DNA of 28,956 nucleotides from an uncultured Collinsella sp. (GCA_900542555.1 UQNU01000025.1:1-28956), one strand, 5' to 3'. Shown: positions 1 to 7,547, numbered from the stretch's first letter. Program-made: numbers and translations. Notes: generated from the sequence alone by a model not told the origin.

Positions 1-17
1 GCGCAATACCGAGACAT
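1..17 (-). CDS. 5' end of an unidentified divergent gene (partial, runs off the window)
   Basis: Read on the minus strand, an ATG at 17-15 follows an AAAGGAG ribosome binding site at about 24-30 with six bases of spacing, and a TATAAT hexamer lies further upstream at 60-55. Only the first codons (Met-Ser-Arg-Tyr-Cys) are inside the window, so the product cannot be named. What is seen is a start signal in the right order and spacing. That it is a real gene divergent from tmk is inference. Confidence 0.45.
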
Positions 18-54
18 TGCCACTCCTTTCGCCACATTTCAATGCAATACGACG

Positions 55-60
55 ATTATA
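55..60 (-). promoter_or_regulatory. -10 element of the divergent left-edge gene
   Basis: TATAAT on the minus strand, about 40 bases upstream of the ATG at 17. No convincing -35 hexamer is visible at 16-18 bases upstream, so this is a candidate only. Confidence 0.35.
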
Positions 61-87
61 CCCAGCATCCAAAAATCCCCATCATAC

Positions 88-152
88 GTTGCGGTGAAAT
101 AGGGACTGTTTGGCGGTCTCAGAGCTTCAATCAGTCCCTATTTCACCGCAAC
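88..152. repeat. Perfect 21-bp inverted repeat (REP-like palindrome)
   Basis: The 21 bases at 88-108 are the exact reverse complement of 132-152, with a 23-base loop that can itself pair weakly. The arm contains GGTGAAATAGGGACTG. It lies in the intergenic space between the divergent left-edge gene and tmk. There is no T-run after it, so it is not a standard terminator. Its size and perfection suggest a REP-like or IS200/IS605-related palindrome, but copy number elsewhere cannot be judged from one window. Confidence 0.7.
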
Positions 153-174
153 TTTGGAAAGACACCTTTAGCCA

Positions 175-204
175 TTGGGGGTGCGCCTGCCCCTGGGGTA
201 TCAT
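175..204 (+). promoter_or_regulatory. Candidate promoter for tmk-holB-ricT
   Basis: TTGGGG at 175-180 and TATCAT at 199-204 are separated by 18 bases. The same TATCAT hexamer appears in the well-spaced promoter candidate of the tRNA gene near 25117. Transcription would begin about 50 bases before the tmk start. The -35 match is weak. Confidence 0.35.
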
Positions 205-256
205 GGCTTGGTTGATATATCTGCATTTACGCGCCTTGTAGGAAGGGGCTGCGCCC

Positions 257-940
257 ATGGCTTTTGAGCCCGCTCAACATAGCTTTATCACGCTCGAGGG
301 TGTCGATGGCGCCGGTAAATCTACGCAGGCGCGCCTGCTTGCCCGTGCGCTCGAACTCGCTGGCTACCAGGTTGTGAGCCTGCGCGAGCCGGGCGGTACC
401 GCCATCAGCGAAAAGATCCGTGCTCTGCTGCTCGACCCTGCCAATACGGCGATGGGCGACACCTGCGAGTTGCTGCTCTACGAGGCGGCACGCGCTCAGT
501 TGGTGCACGAGGTCATCGCGCCCGCCCTTGCTGCCGGCAAGGTGGTCCTGTGCGATCGCTTCTACGATTCCACGACCTGCTACCAGGCGTTTGCCGATGG
601 CCTCGATCGTCAGATGGTGCGCGATGCCAATAACCTGGCCGTCGCGGGTACGCACCCGGCGCTCACGCTCGTCTATCACATCACGCCCGAGCAGGCGGCG
701 CTGCGCATGGCCGATCGCGGTGCGGCCGACCGCATGGAGGCCAAGGGCATGGCCTTCCAAGAGCGCGTCTACCAGGGATTTTGCGCCATTGCCGCCGAGG
801 AACCAAACCGCGTAAAGCTCATCGACGCGACCGCGACCATCGAGGAAGTCTTCGAGAAGACGGTCGAGCAGGTTCGCGCCTACGGCCTCGACATTCCGCA
901 AGATGCCGTCGCCGCCGCGCTTGCCAAGGAGGCCGAGTAA
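257..940 (+). CDS. tmk: Thymidylate kinase
   Basis: Phosphorylates dTMP to dTDP with ATP in cytosolic dTTP synthesis. The 227-residue product has the P-loop GVDGAGKST at 15-23, the REPGG motif at 43-47, and the DRFYDST segment at 100-106 that contains the DR dNMP-kinase motif. A lid region rich in arginine lies around 150-160. Length is typical of the family. The ATG at 257 follows GGAAGGGG. The stop is one base before the holB start codon, and the next ribosome binding site is inside the last codons of tmk, so the two are probably translated together. The order tmk-holB-ricT is also known from Bacillus, which supports the assignment. Confidence 0.97.
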   Translation: MAFEPAQHSFITLEGVDGAGKSTQARLLARALELAGYQVVSLREPGGTAISEKIRALLLDPANTAMGDTCELLLYEAARAQLVHEVIAPALAAGKVVLCDRFYDSTTCYQAFADGLDRQMVRDANNLAVAGTHPALTLVYHITPEQAALRMADRGAADRMEAKGMAFQERVYQGFCAIAAEEPNRVKLIDATATIEEVFEKTVEQVRAYGLDIPQDAVAAALAKEAE

Positions 941-941
941 C

Positions 942-2069
942 ATGGCCCCCGCTCAGGCAAGCCTGCTGGCCAAGCTCGACACCCAAGAGCGCGTGCGCGA
1001 CTTTTTGACCAATGCCGTCGCCAGCGGTCGCGCGTCGCACGCCTACCTGTTTTTGGGCGCGCCCGGCGCGGGCAAGCTCGACGCCGCGTGGGCGCTCGCC
1101 CAAGCCTTCCTGTGCGAGCAAGATGGCTGCGGCTCATGCGATTGCTGCGTGCGCGTCGCCCGCCATACGCACCCCGACGTGCACTATTACACGCCCGAGA
1201 GCGCCACGGGCTACCTCATCGCCCAGACCCGCGAGCTGCTCGATGACGTGCCTCTGGCGCCCATCCGTGCCAAGGCCAAGGTCTACATCATCGACCGTGC
1301 CGAGCAGCTGCGCGCCAACACCGCCAACGCACTGCTCAAAACACTCGAGGAGCCGCCCGAGGGCGTTATGTTTATCTTGCTGGGCACCTCGGCAGACGTG
1401 ATGTTGCCCACCATCGTGAGCCGCTGCCAGTGCGTGCCGTTTCGGCTGGTGTCGCCCGCCGTCGCCGCGCAGGCCGTGAGCCGCGCCACCGGTCAGGACC
1501 CTGCGCGTTGCCGCATGGCCGTCGCCGTGGCGGGAAGCCCCACGCGTGGCATCGAGTTCCTCAAGAGCGCCGAGCGCCAGGACGCCCGCCGTCAGATGGT
1601 TCGCGCCATCGATTCGCTTATCGCCGCCGACGAGGCCGACGTGCTCAGCCGCGCCAAGTCACTCATCGTCGCCGTTAAGGCGCCGCTCGCCGAGGTCAAG
1701 TCCACGCAGGAAAAGGTGCTCGAGCAAAACGCCGATTACCTGTCGCGTGGAGCATTGAAGCAGCTTGAGGACCGCAACAAGCGCGAACTCAACGCGCGCG
1801 AGCGTTCGGGTATCATGGAAGCGCTGGCGAGCGCGCGGACGCTCATGCGCGACGTGCTGCTGACGCTTCAGGATGAGGCGGCCGACGTCGTGAACGAGGA
1901 TGTGCGCGACACGATCGGTCGGCTTGCCGCCGCGACCAATGTTGCGGGCGCCACCCGGGCGCTCGAGGCGGTCGCAACCGCCGAGCGCAACATCGCCAGA
2001 AACGTTACTCCCCAGCTGGCCATCGAGGTCATGCTGTTCGATATCAGGAAGGCACTGAAATGCCGTTAG
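942..2069 (+). CDS. holB: DNA polymerase III, delta-prime subunit
   Basis: Clamp-loader subunit that helps load the beta sliding clamp on primed DNA. The 375-residue product is an AAA+ protein with a P-loop-like GAPGAGKL at 39-46, in which Leu replaces the usual Ser/Thr. Such degeneracy is common in delta-prime. A cysteine cluster (C58, C63, C66, C69) matches the zinc module. The family-typical ANALLKTLEEPP segment is near 128-139 and SRC at 160-162. A longer frame opens at 903, but the ATG at 942 has AAGGAGG at 926-932 with good spacing and starts just after the tmk stop, so I chose it. The 3' end overlaps ricT by 10 bases. Confidence 0.93.
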   Translation: MAPAQASLLAKLDTQERVRDFLTNAVASGRASHAYLFLGAPGAGKLDAAWALAQAFLCEQDGCGSCDCCVRVARHTHPDVHYYTPESATGYLIAQTRELLDDVPLAPIRAKAKVYIIDRAEQLRANTANALLKTLEEPPEGVMFILLGTSADVMLPTIVSRCQCVPFRLVSPAVAAQAVSRATGQDPARCRMAVAVAGSPTRGIEFLKSAERQDARRQMVRAIDSLIAADEADVLSRAKSLIVAVKAPLAEVKSTQEKVLEQNADYLSRGALKQLEDRNKRELNARERSGIMEALASARTLMRDVLLTLQDEAADVVNEDVRDTIGRLAAATNVAGATRALEAVATAERNIARNVTPQLAIEVMLFDIRKALKCR

Positions 2070-3760
2070 TCGTACCCGTTAAGTTTACCTACGCCTCGCG
2101 CGACCTGTGGTTCGATCCGCAGGATCTGGATATCCTCGAGGCCGATTATGCCATTTGCTCCACCGAGCGCGGAACCGAGATCGGCCTGGTCACGGCCGAT
2201 CCCTTTGAGGTGCCGCAAGACGAGATCGGTCAGCCGCTCAAGCCCGTGCTGCGCGTGGCGAGCGACATCGACCTGCAGCTTGCCGACGACCTGGCCATTC
2301 AGGGCGACGAGGCCATGGTCGACTTCCGCCGCCTGGTCAAGGAGCTCGACCTCGAGATGAAGCCGGTCGGCGTTGAGTACCTGTTTGGCGGCGAGAAGGC
2401 CGTGTTCTACTTTGCGGCCGAGGAGCGCGTCGATTTTCGCCAGCTCGTCAAGGACCTGTCCTCGACGCTGCACATTCGCGTCGACATGCGCCAGATCGGC
2501 GTGCGCGACGAGACCCGCCTGGTGGGCGGCTATGCCCAGTGCGGACAGGAGCTCTGTTGCACGCGCTTTGGCGGACAGTTTGAGCCCGTCTCGATTCGCA
2601 TGGCAAAAGAGCAGGACCTGCCGCTCAATTCCTCCAAGATCAGCGGCGTGTGCGGTCGTCTGATGTGCTGCCTGCGTTATGAGTTCGAGGCGTACAAGGA
2701 CTTTAAGAGCCGTGCGCCCAAAAAAAAGACGCTCATCGATACGCCGCTTGGCAAGGCGCGTATTCAGGAGTATGACACGCCGCGTGAGCAGCTGGTGCTG
2801 CGCTTGGAGAACGGTAAAGTCTTTAAGGTCAACCTGGCCGATATGACGTGCTCGGAGGGCTGCAAAAAGAAGGCCGCCGAGCAGGGCTGCAACTGCCGCC
2901 CCGACTGCGTGACGCGCGACGTGCTCGAGCGCATCGAGTCGCCCGAGATGCGCCTGGCACTCATGGAACTCGATCGCGAGAATGGCGTCGACGTGGGCGA
3001 TGGCCTGTCGAGTGCCGACCGTCTGGCCGGCACGTCGATGCCTAAGCGCCGTCGTCGCGATGCCGAATCCGATGCTCGCGCCGGTCAGGGTCAGGGCGAG
3101 GGCCGTGGCCGCGGAAAGGGCCGCGGCAAGGCCGAGGCGCCCGAGGCCGAGGAGGCCGCCGGTGGCCGTCGCCGCCGCAAGCGTGCGGGCTCGGGCGATG
3201 CTACCGAGGCTGCAGCCGCGGGCAAGAACGCCTCTCGCGAGCGCGAGGTTCAGCAGCCCCAGCAGCAGAATCGCGGCGGTGGCATGAACCCCACACGTCG
3301 CCGCCGCCGTCATCTGTCGAGCGAGGAGCGCGAGGACGCCTTCCGCGCCGCAGCTGCTCGCGAGGCTGGTGCCGCTTCCAAGGGCCCCTCGGCCTCCGAT
3401 GCGCCTGCCGACAAGGGCGGCAAGTCACGTGGCGAGGAGGAGCGCGCGCCGCGTCCGCGCCGTCGCCATTCCTCGGGCGCGCAGCAGAAGCCCTCAGTGC
3501 CCTCCGTGGCCGATCAGGTCTCGGATGGCGAGGTCAAGGTCACGCGCCGTCGTCCCGGAGATGGCGGGGGAGCGGCTGCCAAGGCTTCGCGTGGCGCCGC
3601 TCGCGACGAGCGCGAGCCGCGCGAGGATCGCGGTGGCGAGGGCTCGGCCGACCAGGGTCAAAAGCGCCGTCGCCGTCGCCGTTCCCGCAAGCCGCGCCAG
3701 GATGGCGGCGAGGGCTCGACTCCGTCTTCGTCCGCACCGCAACCGCCCGCCGGCGAATAA
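2060..3760 (+). CDS. ricT: RicT/PSP1-domain protein with a long basic C-terminal tail
   Basis: RicT (YaaT) in Bacillus is part of the RicAFT complex, which carries iron-sulfur clusters and assists RNase Y in mRNA maturation. The PSP1 core spans roughly residues 1-300 of 566. It carries cysteine clusters at C161/C166/C167, C198/C203/C204 and C264/C268/C277/C279/C283, suited to metal or Fe-S binding. Residues from about 325 to the end are low complexity, rich in Arg, Gly, Ala, Glu and Ser, with runs such as KRRRRR. This roughly doubles the usual RicT length and may bind RNA (inference). The ATG at 2060 overlaps holB and follows AGGAAGG at 2046-2052. Core assignment is firm; the role of the tail is unknown. 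Confidence 0.9.
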   Translation: MPLVVPVKFTYASRDLWFDPQDLDILEADYAICSTERGTEIGLVTADPFEVPQDEIGQPLKPVLRVASDIDLQLADDLAIQGDEAMVDFRRLVKELDLEMKPVGVEYLFGGEKAVFYFAAEERVDFRQLVKDLSSTLHIRVDMRQIGVRDETRLVGGYAQCGQELCCTRFGGQFEPVSIRMAKEQDLPLNSSKISGVCGRLMCCLRYEFEAYKDFKSRAPKKKTLIDTPLGKARIQEYDTPREQLVLRLENGKVFKVNLADMTCSEGCKKKAAEQGCNCRPDCVTRDVLERIESPEMRLALMELDRENGVDVGDGLSSADRLAGTSMPKRRRRDAESDARAGQGQGEGRGRGKGRGKAEAPEAEEAAGGRRRRKRAGSGDATEAAAAGKNASREREVQQPQQQNRGGGMNPTRRRRRHLSSEEREDAFRAAAAREAGAASKGPSASDAPADKGGKSRGEEERAPRPRRRHSSGAQQKPSVPSVADQVSDGEVKVTRRRPGDGGGAAAKASRGAARDEREPREDRGGEGSADQGQKRRRRRRSRKPRQDGGEGSTPSSSAPQPPAGE

Positions 3761-3788
3761 CGCCCGCGAGCGGATTTAGCCCGCCTTG

Positions 3789-3805
3789 CCCCGAGCGCAT
3801 CGGGG
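3789..3805. repeat. Short hairpin in the ricT-comF gap
   Basis: CCCCGA at 3789-3794 pairs with TCGGGG at 3800-3805 around a five-base loop. It is followed by TATCAT (3806-3811), a hexamer seen as a probable -10 elsewhere in the window, but no -35 hexamer is suitably placed. No T-run follows, so termination after ricT would be weak. Confidence 0.4.
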
Positions 3806-3823
3806 TATCATAGCGCCGAATCA

Positions 3824-3859
3824 ACAACCCTCCCCGCGACCGAACGTAGGGAGGGTTGT
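3824..3859 (+). promoter_or_regulatory. Perfect 11-bp hairpin covering the comF ribosome binding site
   Basis: ACAACCCTCCC at 3824-3834 is the exact reverse complement of GGGAGGGTTGT at 3849-3859, with a 14-base loop. The right arm contains the GGGAGG that would serve as Shine-Dalgarno for the TTG start at 3863. There is no T-run, so masking of the ribosome binding site is a more likely role than termination (inference). Confidence 0.55.
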
Positions 3860-3862
3860 GTC

Positions 3863-4669
3863 TTGAAGAGCCATCTGAACATATTGAGCCGTCTGCAGGG
3901 AGCCGGTGCCCTACCGTTTGCGGACGAATTGCTACCGTTTGCCGAGCACGCGACGTACGAGGCGCTCGAGGCATTGTCGCCAACACGATGTACCGGCTGC
4001 GAGCGCGCCGGCGCGCTTATTTGCCAAGACTGCCTGGCCGCGCTCACGCTCATCGACCCACGTCATAGCTGCACCCGATGCGGCGCCCCGTTTGGGGATT
4101 TGCTGTGCACTGAGTGTTCGGTCGAGGGCACGTCCTCGGCAATGGCGGAGGCGCTCGACCGCTGCCTGGCGTGCGCCGTCTATGCGCATCCGCTGCCGCG
4201 CATCATTAAAGCGTACAAGGACGCGGGCGAGCGACGTCTGGCTCCGTATCTGGCGGAGCTGCTCTACGACACCGCCCTGCATGCCCAGGTCGTAGCGCCC
4301 GATCGCTATGGAGGTGTGCTGTCCGGCGCGGATGCGGTGGTGTTTGTGCCTGCGACGGCGGCAGCGTTTCGGCGGCGTGGTTTTGATCATATGGAGGCTA
4401 TTGCGCGCCCATTTTGCGAGCTGTCGGGTGTTCCCCTGCTCGATGCGCTCGTCAAGTACGGGCATGGCGACCAGCGCGAACTCGGTCGTGAGGAGCGCCG
4501 CGAGCGTGCCCAAGGCATGTACGAGACGGTTGAGGACGTGCACGGCCGCCGCTTGCTGCTTATCGACGACGTTATCACCACGGGTGCGACGATGGCAGCG
4601 GCTTCGGCGGAACTCAAGCGCGCCGGTGCCGTGGCCGTTGATGGCCTCGCTATCGCACGCGTTTGGTAG
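3863..4669 (+). CDS. comF: ComF-family phosphoribosyltransferase-like protein
   Basis: ComFC-like proteins are needed for natural DNA uptake in competent bacteria, but occur widely where competence is unproven. The 268-residue product has an N-terminal double zinc module (C43-C46-C54-C57 and C70-C73-C82-C85). The segment FRRRGFDHMEAIA follows near 169-181, and a PRPP-binding loop DDVITTGAT lies at 235-243. Length fits the family, with a slightly longer N-terminus. The start is a TTG at 3863; a GTG at 3858 is out of frame and stops at once. The ribosome binding site is inside a hairpin, so expression may be low or conditional. The next gene begins 10 bases after its stop. Confidence 0.9.
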   Translation: MKSHLNILSRLQGAGALPFADELLPFAEHATYEALEALSPTRCTGCERAGALICQDCLAALTLIDPRHSCTRCGAPFGDLLCTECSVEGTSSAMAEALDRCLACAVYAHPLPRIIKAYKDAGERRLAPYLAELLYDTALHAQVVAPDRYGGVLSGADAVVFVPATAAAFRRRGFDHMEAIARPFCELSGVPLLDALVKYGHGDQRELGREERRERAQGMYETVEDVHGRRLLLIDDVITTGATMAAASAELKRAGAVAVDGLAIARVW

Positions 4670-4679
4670 GGGTGGTTTT

Positions 4680-5789
4680 GTGGCAGTGAAGATTGAGCGG
4701 CGCAACGAGTCGACAGACGAACAGCTGGCGGCTTCCGTAATCCTAACAGGCGCCTCGGCGCTACGCATGATGCGCGCCGAGCGCCGAAAAATGGGTTACA
4801 TCAGCTGGAGGGACCTCAATCCCGATGAAGAGCGCCGTGTGCTGCGCACGTCGTCGCCCTCGACCGAGGACATCTATCTTTCCGACTTGGTGCGGATTGG
4901 GGCCGCAAGCGGCGAGGTGCAAGAAGATCTTTGCTTGCTGGTGGGATCTGCGGCGCAGCGCCGCCGCATGCCTGGCGTGGGCTGGTCCGTATGCTCCGGG
5001 TTGCCCGCCGGCTCGATTCTAGAGGTGGAACCGGGGGTGTACAGTCTATCTCCCGAGGCCCTTTGTGTTGTCGTCGCCCGCGAGGTCGGCTGTATCCAGG
5101 CATTTGCCCTGGCCCAGGAGCTGTGCTCTAAGATTTCACTGAGTGACCGCGGGAAGTATCTGCCTCCCTACACCTCGCCCGTTACGAATAAACTTGCAAA
5201 GGACAAGGACCAGCCAGCAGACGTGGGCTACTTTGAGGTTGAGCCGGTGCTGACGCCCGATCGTCTGGCAGATTACCTCGCGGTATGCAAGGGGAATGCG
5301 GCCAAACAACTGCAGCGTCTGTGTCCCTACTTGTCAGAAAACCTGCGCTCGCCCATGGAGTGCATCATGCTCGCTCTGTTTTCGCTTCCGTTTTCCTATG
5401 GCGGATTTGCCTGCGGTCCCTTTAAGACCGACTACAAGATTGAGTTCGATGACCGCGCGCAGGCAATCTCGGGGATGCCGCATGCAGTTTGCGATGCGTA
5501 TCAGGAGGCAGCCCGGTTTGACCTGGAATACAACGGTGAGCTGGGTCATTCCTCCCGGAGGGGACGTATCCATGATGAAAAACGCAACACGGGCTTGATT
5601 ACTATGGGAATCGAGGTCGCGACGGTCAACAACGAAATGCTCCGCGACATGGAAGCGATGGAAGCGCTCGCATGGCGCATCCACCAGCGTATGCGAAAGC
5701 GGTACCGGAATCGTGTCGATGCCCGCAGGAAAAAGCAAGAGGCGCTGCTTAACACGCTGCGGGCGTGTTTTGGGCTTAAACCCGCCTAA
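4680..5789 (+). CDS. Unrecognised protein with a DUF559/Vsr-like C-terminal region
   Basis: The product is 369 residues from the GTG at 4680, or two fewer from the GTG at 4686. GGGGTGG at 4669-4675 precedes both. The frame is open further upstream across comF, but that part is a shadow. I do not recognise the N-terminal 220 residues. The C-terminal part has SPMEC (224-228), then RFDLEYNGELGH (279-290), D299, R302 and a G310-containing strand. This resembles the (D/E)-x-E-Y-D-G...H...D..R...G pattern of DUF559/Vsr-like nuclease-fold domains that end many actinobacterial AbiEi-type proteins. That similarity is from pattern recognition only. A basic tail (338-352) ends the protein. It may be co-transcribed with comF. 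Confidence 0.8.
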   Translation: MAVKIERRNESTDEQLAASVILTGASALRMMRAERRKMGYISWRDLNPDEERRVLRTSSPSTEDIYLSDLVRIGAASGEVQEDLCLLVGSAAQRRRMPGVGWSVCSGLPAGSILEVEPGVYSLSPEALCVVVAREVGCIQAFALAQELCSKISLSDRGKYLPPYTSPVTNKLAKDKDQPADVGYFEVEPVLTPDRLADYLAVCKGNAAKQLQRLCPYLSENLRSPMECIMLALFSLPFSYGGFACGPFKTDYKIEFDDRAQAISGMPHAVCDAYQEAARFDLEYNGELGHSSRRGRIHDEKRNTGLITMGIEVATVNNEMLRDMEAMEALAWRIHQRMRKRYRNRVDARRKKQEALLNTLRACFGLKPA

Positions 5790-5823
5790 CAATGCTCTGA
5801 AACAGAGGGTTGGATATATGCTC

Positions 5824-6040
5824 TGGCCAAAATATAGCAAATATGAGTACTGCTACAAATTCAGTAACAGCAAAATCAGGGATTTTGGGACTGGAAGAGG
5901 GGGTAAATTAGAAAGTTATTAAACAAATGTGGAATATCCTGGCATCAATCTGACGTTATAGAGCGTGAAAACAGCTTGCAGAGCCAAAAACTCCTGCTAC
6001 TAAATTGGTAACAGTACTCATATTTGCTATTTTTTGGCCA
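5824..6040. mobile_element. MITE-like element with 43-bp terminal inverted repeats
   Basis: Bases 5824-5866 and 5998-6040 are inverted repeats that match at 39 of 43 positions. Both ends are TGGCCA. The 217-bp unit is AT-rich in a GC-rich genome, and its interior is partly self-complementary. It has no coding capacity for a transposase. Flanking bases show no clear target duplication. A non-autonomous mobile element or a family of intergenic repeats fits best; a very large structured RNA hairpin is the alternative. Confidence 0.7.
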
Positions 6041-6161
6041 CGGCGCCCTAAGACGGGTGTGTTGGGGCTTTCCATAGGGGAGCGACGGGCTCAATCAGAG
6101 CACGTGCGGTCCGTCCTGACCTGCGAAATCTGTACTCGCGATGCGAATAACGCCCCTAACC
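6041..6161. other. Intergenic stretch without a recognised feature
   Basis: About 120 bases between the inverted-repeat element and the promoter at 6162. It contains a small hairpin GAGC-GACGG-GCTC but no ribosome binding site with a credible open frame. I see nothing else in it. Confidence 0.4.
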
Positions 6162-6190
6162 TTAAACTTTAGCTTGAACTTAGCTATAAT
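6162..6190 (+). promoter_or_regulatory. Promoter for the structured leader RNA
   Basis: TTAAAC at 6162-6167 and a perfect TATAAT at 6185-6190 are separated by exactly 17 bases. A start of transcription near 6197 would begin just before the 5' strand of the long-range stem described for the RNA that follows. This is among the best promoter matches in the window. Confidence 0.65.
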
Positions 6191-6196
6191 GCGCTT

Positions 6197-6513
6197 CGTT
6201 CCTACCAGGCTGTGGTTGCGGACGGACGAAATGCCCGTCCTAGTCCAAGACAGACGCGGTCAAAGGGATCCACGTAAGCGACCGCGTGCGCGCGGCGCGA
6301 TCATGGCGCGTCCTAGATGTAAGCCGCACCGTCCGTTCGACTTTCTTTGGGGCAATACCGCCTCGCGGGCGAGCGGGCCAGTCGTGAAGGTGGCTGCGGC
6401 CTCCCGAGCAAACACCCCGGTGCGCAAGTGTGGGGTCAAATACCAGGTCAGCTGGTGGGAACAACCTGATATTCCGTGCAACGCACGGATCGTATACGAC
6501 ACAGAAGGTAGGG
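6197..6513 (+). ncRNA. Candidate large structured RNA, possibly raiA-motif-like
   Basis: About 320 bases run from the expected transcription start to the next gene's ribosome binding site. TCCTACC at 6200-6206 can pair with GGTAGGG at 6507-6513, closing the whole region. Inside are further perfect stems: GGACGG/CCGTCC (6220-6225/6235-6240), ACGCGGTC/GACCGCGT (6254-6261/6280-6287), ACCCC/GGGGT (6414-6418/6432-6436), ACCAG/CTGGT (6442-6446/6452-6456) and TCCGTGC/GCACGGA (6473-6479/6483-6489). An open frame crosses it but encodes nothing recognisable. It lies between comF and hpf (raiA). As I recall, the published raiA-motif RNA is found near those two genes in Firmicutes and Actinobacteria. Identity is unproven; it could instead be a cis-acting leader of the lipoprotein gene. 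Confidence 0.5.
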
Positions 6514-6521
6514 TAGTGGAC

Positions 6522-7547
6522 ATGGTGAGGGGCAGCTTGATGCACGCGGCTCGGTTAGGTGCTGGGACCGCAGCGGTCATCGCCGTTTTGGGCCTGAGCG
6601 GATGCGCGTTCAACCCGCTGTCTACGTTCACGACTCCCACGATCGACCAGATCGAGTACGAGACCGTCACGCCGGCGGTGTCGGACGACGCCCTGGTCAC
6701 TCCCGGAACCCTGACGGTCGCCCTCGATACTTCCGATGCGCCGCAGGCCATGCAGGACGCCGACGGCGAGCTCACGGGGTATGCGGTTGACGCCGCCCGC
6801 GCCCTCGCAAGCCGCATGGGCCTTAAGGTCGCCTTTGTCGATGCGTCCTCGGCAGGTTCCGCGCTCGGCGACAAAAAGGCCGATATCTTTATCGGCGAGA
6901 TTAACTCCACGGACGGGGACATTAGCTCGCTCGGCACCTGCCTGTACGATGCCACTTCCGTGTTCGGTAAAACTAGAGATGGTGGGTCGCTAAGCGTTTC
7001 CACCGATACCCTTAGCACGTCCACCCTGGGCGTTCAGATGTCCTCGGCCTCGCAGGAGGCGCTTGCTAAGCAGAGCATTACCGCCAACCAAAAGACCTAC
7101 TCCAACATCAACGAGTGCTTTGAGGCGCTCGAGTCCGGCGAGGTCGACTATGTAATCTGCGACTCCACGGCCGGCGGCTACCTTGCACGCCTGATGAGCG
7201 AGGTCTCCTATGTCGGTGCGCTCGAGGCGCCCTCGACGCTTGGTGTTGCGGGCCTCTCGTCCAATGACGAACTGTGCCGTGCCGTGAGCGATGCCCTCGA
7301 CGACATCACGGTCGACGGTACGCTCGAGGCGGTCCACTCTGTCTGGTATGGCACGATGCCCTACGACCTCACCACTAAGACGGTTTCGGGCGCTAACGTG
7401 CAGCCGGGCGACTCTGAGTCCAGTGAGACCACGTCCTCCGGCAGCGAGTCCTCCGATTCCGACAATGAGACCGCATCCTCCGAGGACAAATCGTCCAGCC
7501 AGGAAGGCGCCATCACCGACGACGACATTAACAAACTCAATAGCTAG
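6522..7547 (+). CDS. Substrate-binding lipoprotein, SBP family 3-like
   Basis: The 341-residue product has a short lipoprotein signal ending in the lipobox LSGC, with Cys28 as the likely lipidated residue, so it should sit on the outer face of the membrane. Residues about 62-285 resemble family 3 solute-binding proteins: GTLTVALDTS near 62-71, GYAVDAARALASRMGL at 86-101, ADIFIGEINS at 120-129 and VDYVICDSTA near 208-217. The tail from about 295 is Ser/Glu/Asp-rich and probably disordered. The ATG at 6522 follows GGTAGGG at 6507-6513; a GTG at 6516 is an alternative. No permease or ATPase gene is adjacent, so it may be an orphan receptor or serve a distant transporter. The ligand is not predictable. 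Confidence 0.8.
   Translation: MVRGSLMHAARLGAGTAAVIAVLGLSGCAFNPLSTFTTPTIDQIEYETVTPAVSDDALVTPGTLTVALDTSDAPQAMQDADGELTGYAVDAARALASRMGLKVAFVDASSAGSALGDKKADIFIGEINSTDGDISSLGTCLYDATSVFGKTRDGGSLSVSTDTLSTSTLGVQMSSASQEALAKQSITANQKTYSNINECFEALESGEVDYVICDSTAGGYLARLMSEVSYVGALEAPSTLGVAGLSSNDELCRAVSDALDDITVDGTLEAVHSVWYGTMPYDLTTKTVSGANVQPGDSESSETTSSGSESSDSDNETASSEDKSSSQEGAITDDDINKLNS

Noticed and set aside
6340..6375. T-box-like sequence (GGGGCAATACCGC...)
   Set aside because: It only partly resembles the T-box antiterminator motif, there is no specifier-loop AGTA or following terminator pair, and the downstream gene is not an expected T-box target.
6141..6521. N-terminal extension of the substrate-binding lipoprotein
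   Set aside because: It would begin upstream of the promoter and put the lipoprotein signal 130 residues inside the protein. The start at 6522 with a normal signal peptide is far better.
6041..6521. RNase P, tmRNA or SRP RNA
   Set aside because: I looked for their conserved sequences (for example GAGGAAAGTCC of RNase P, the tRNA-like end of tmRNA) on both strands and did not find them.
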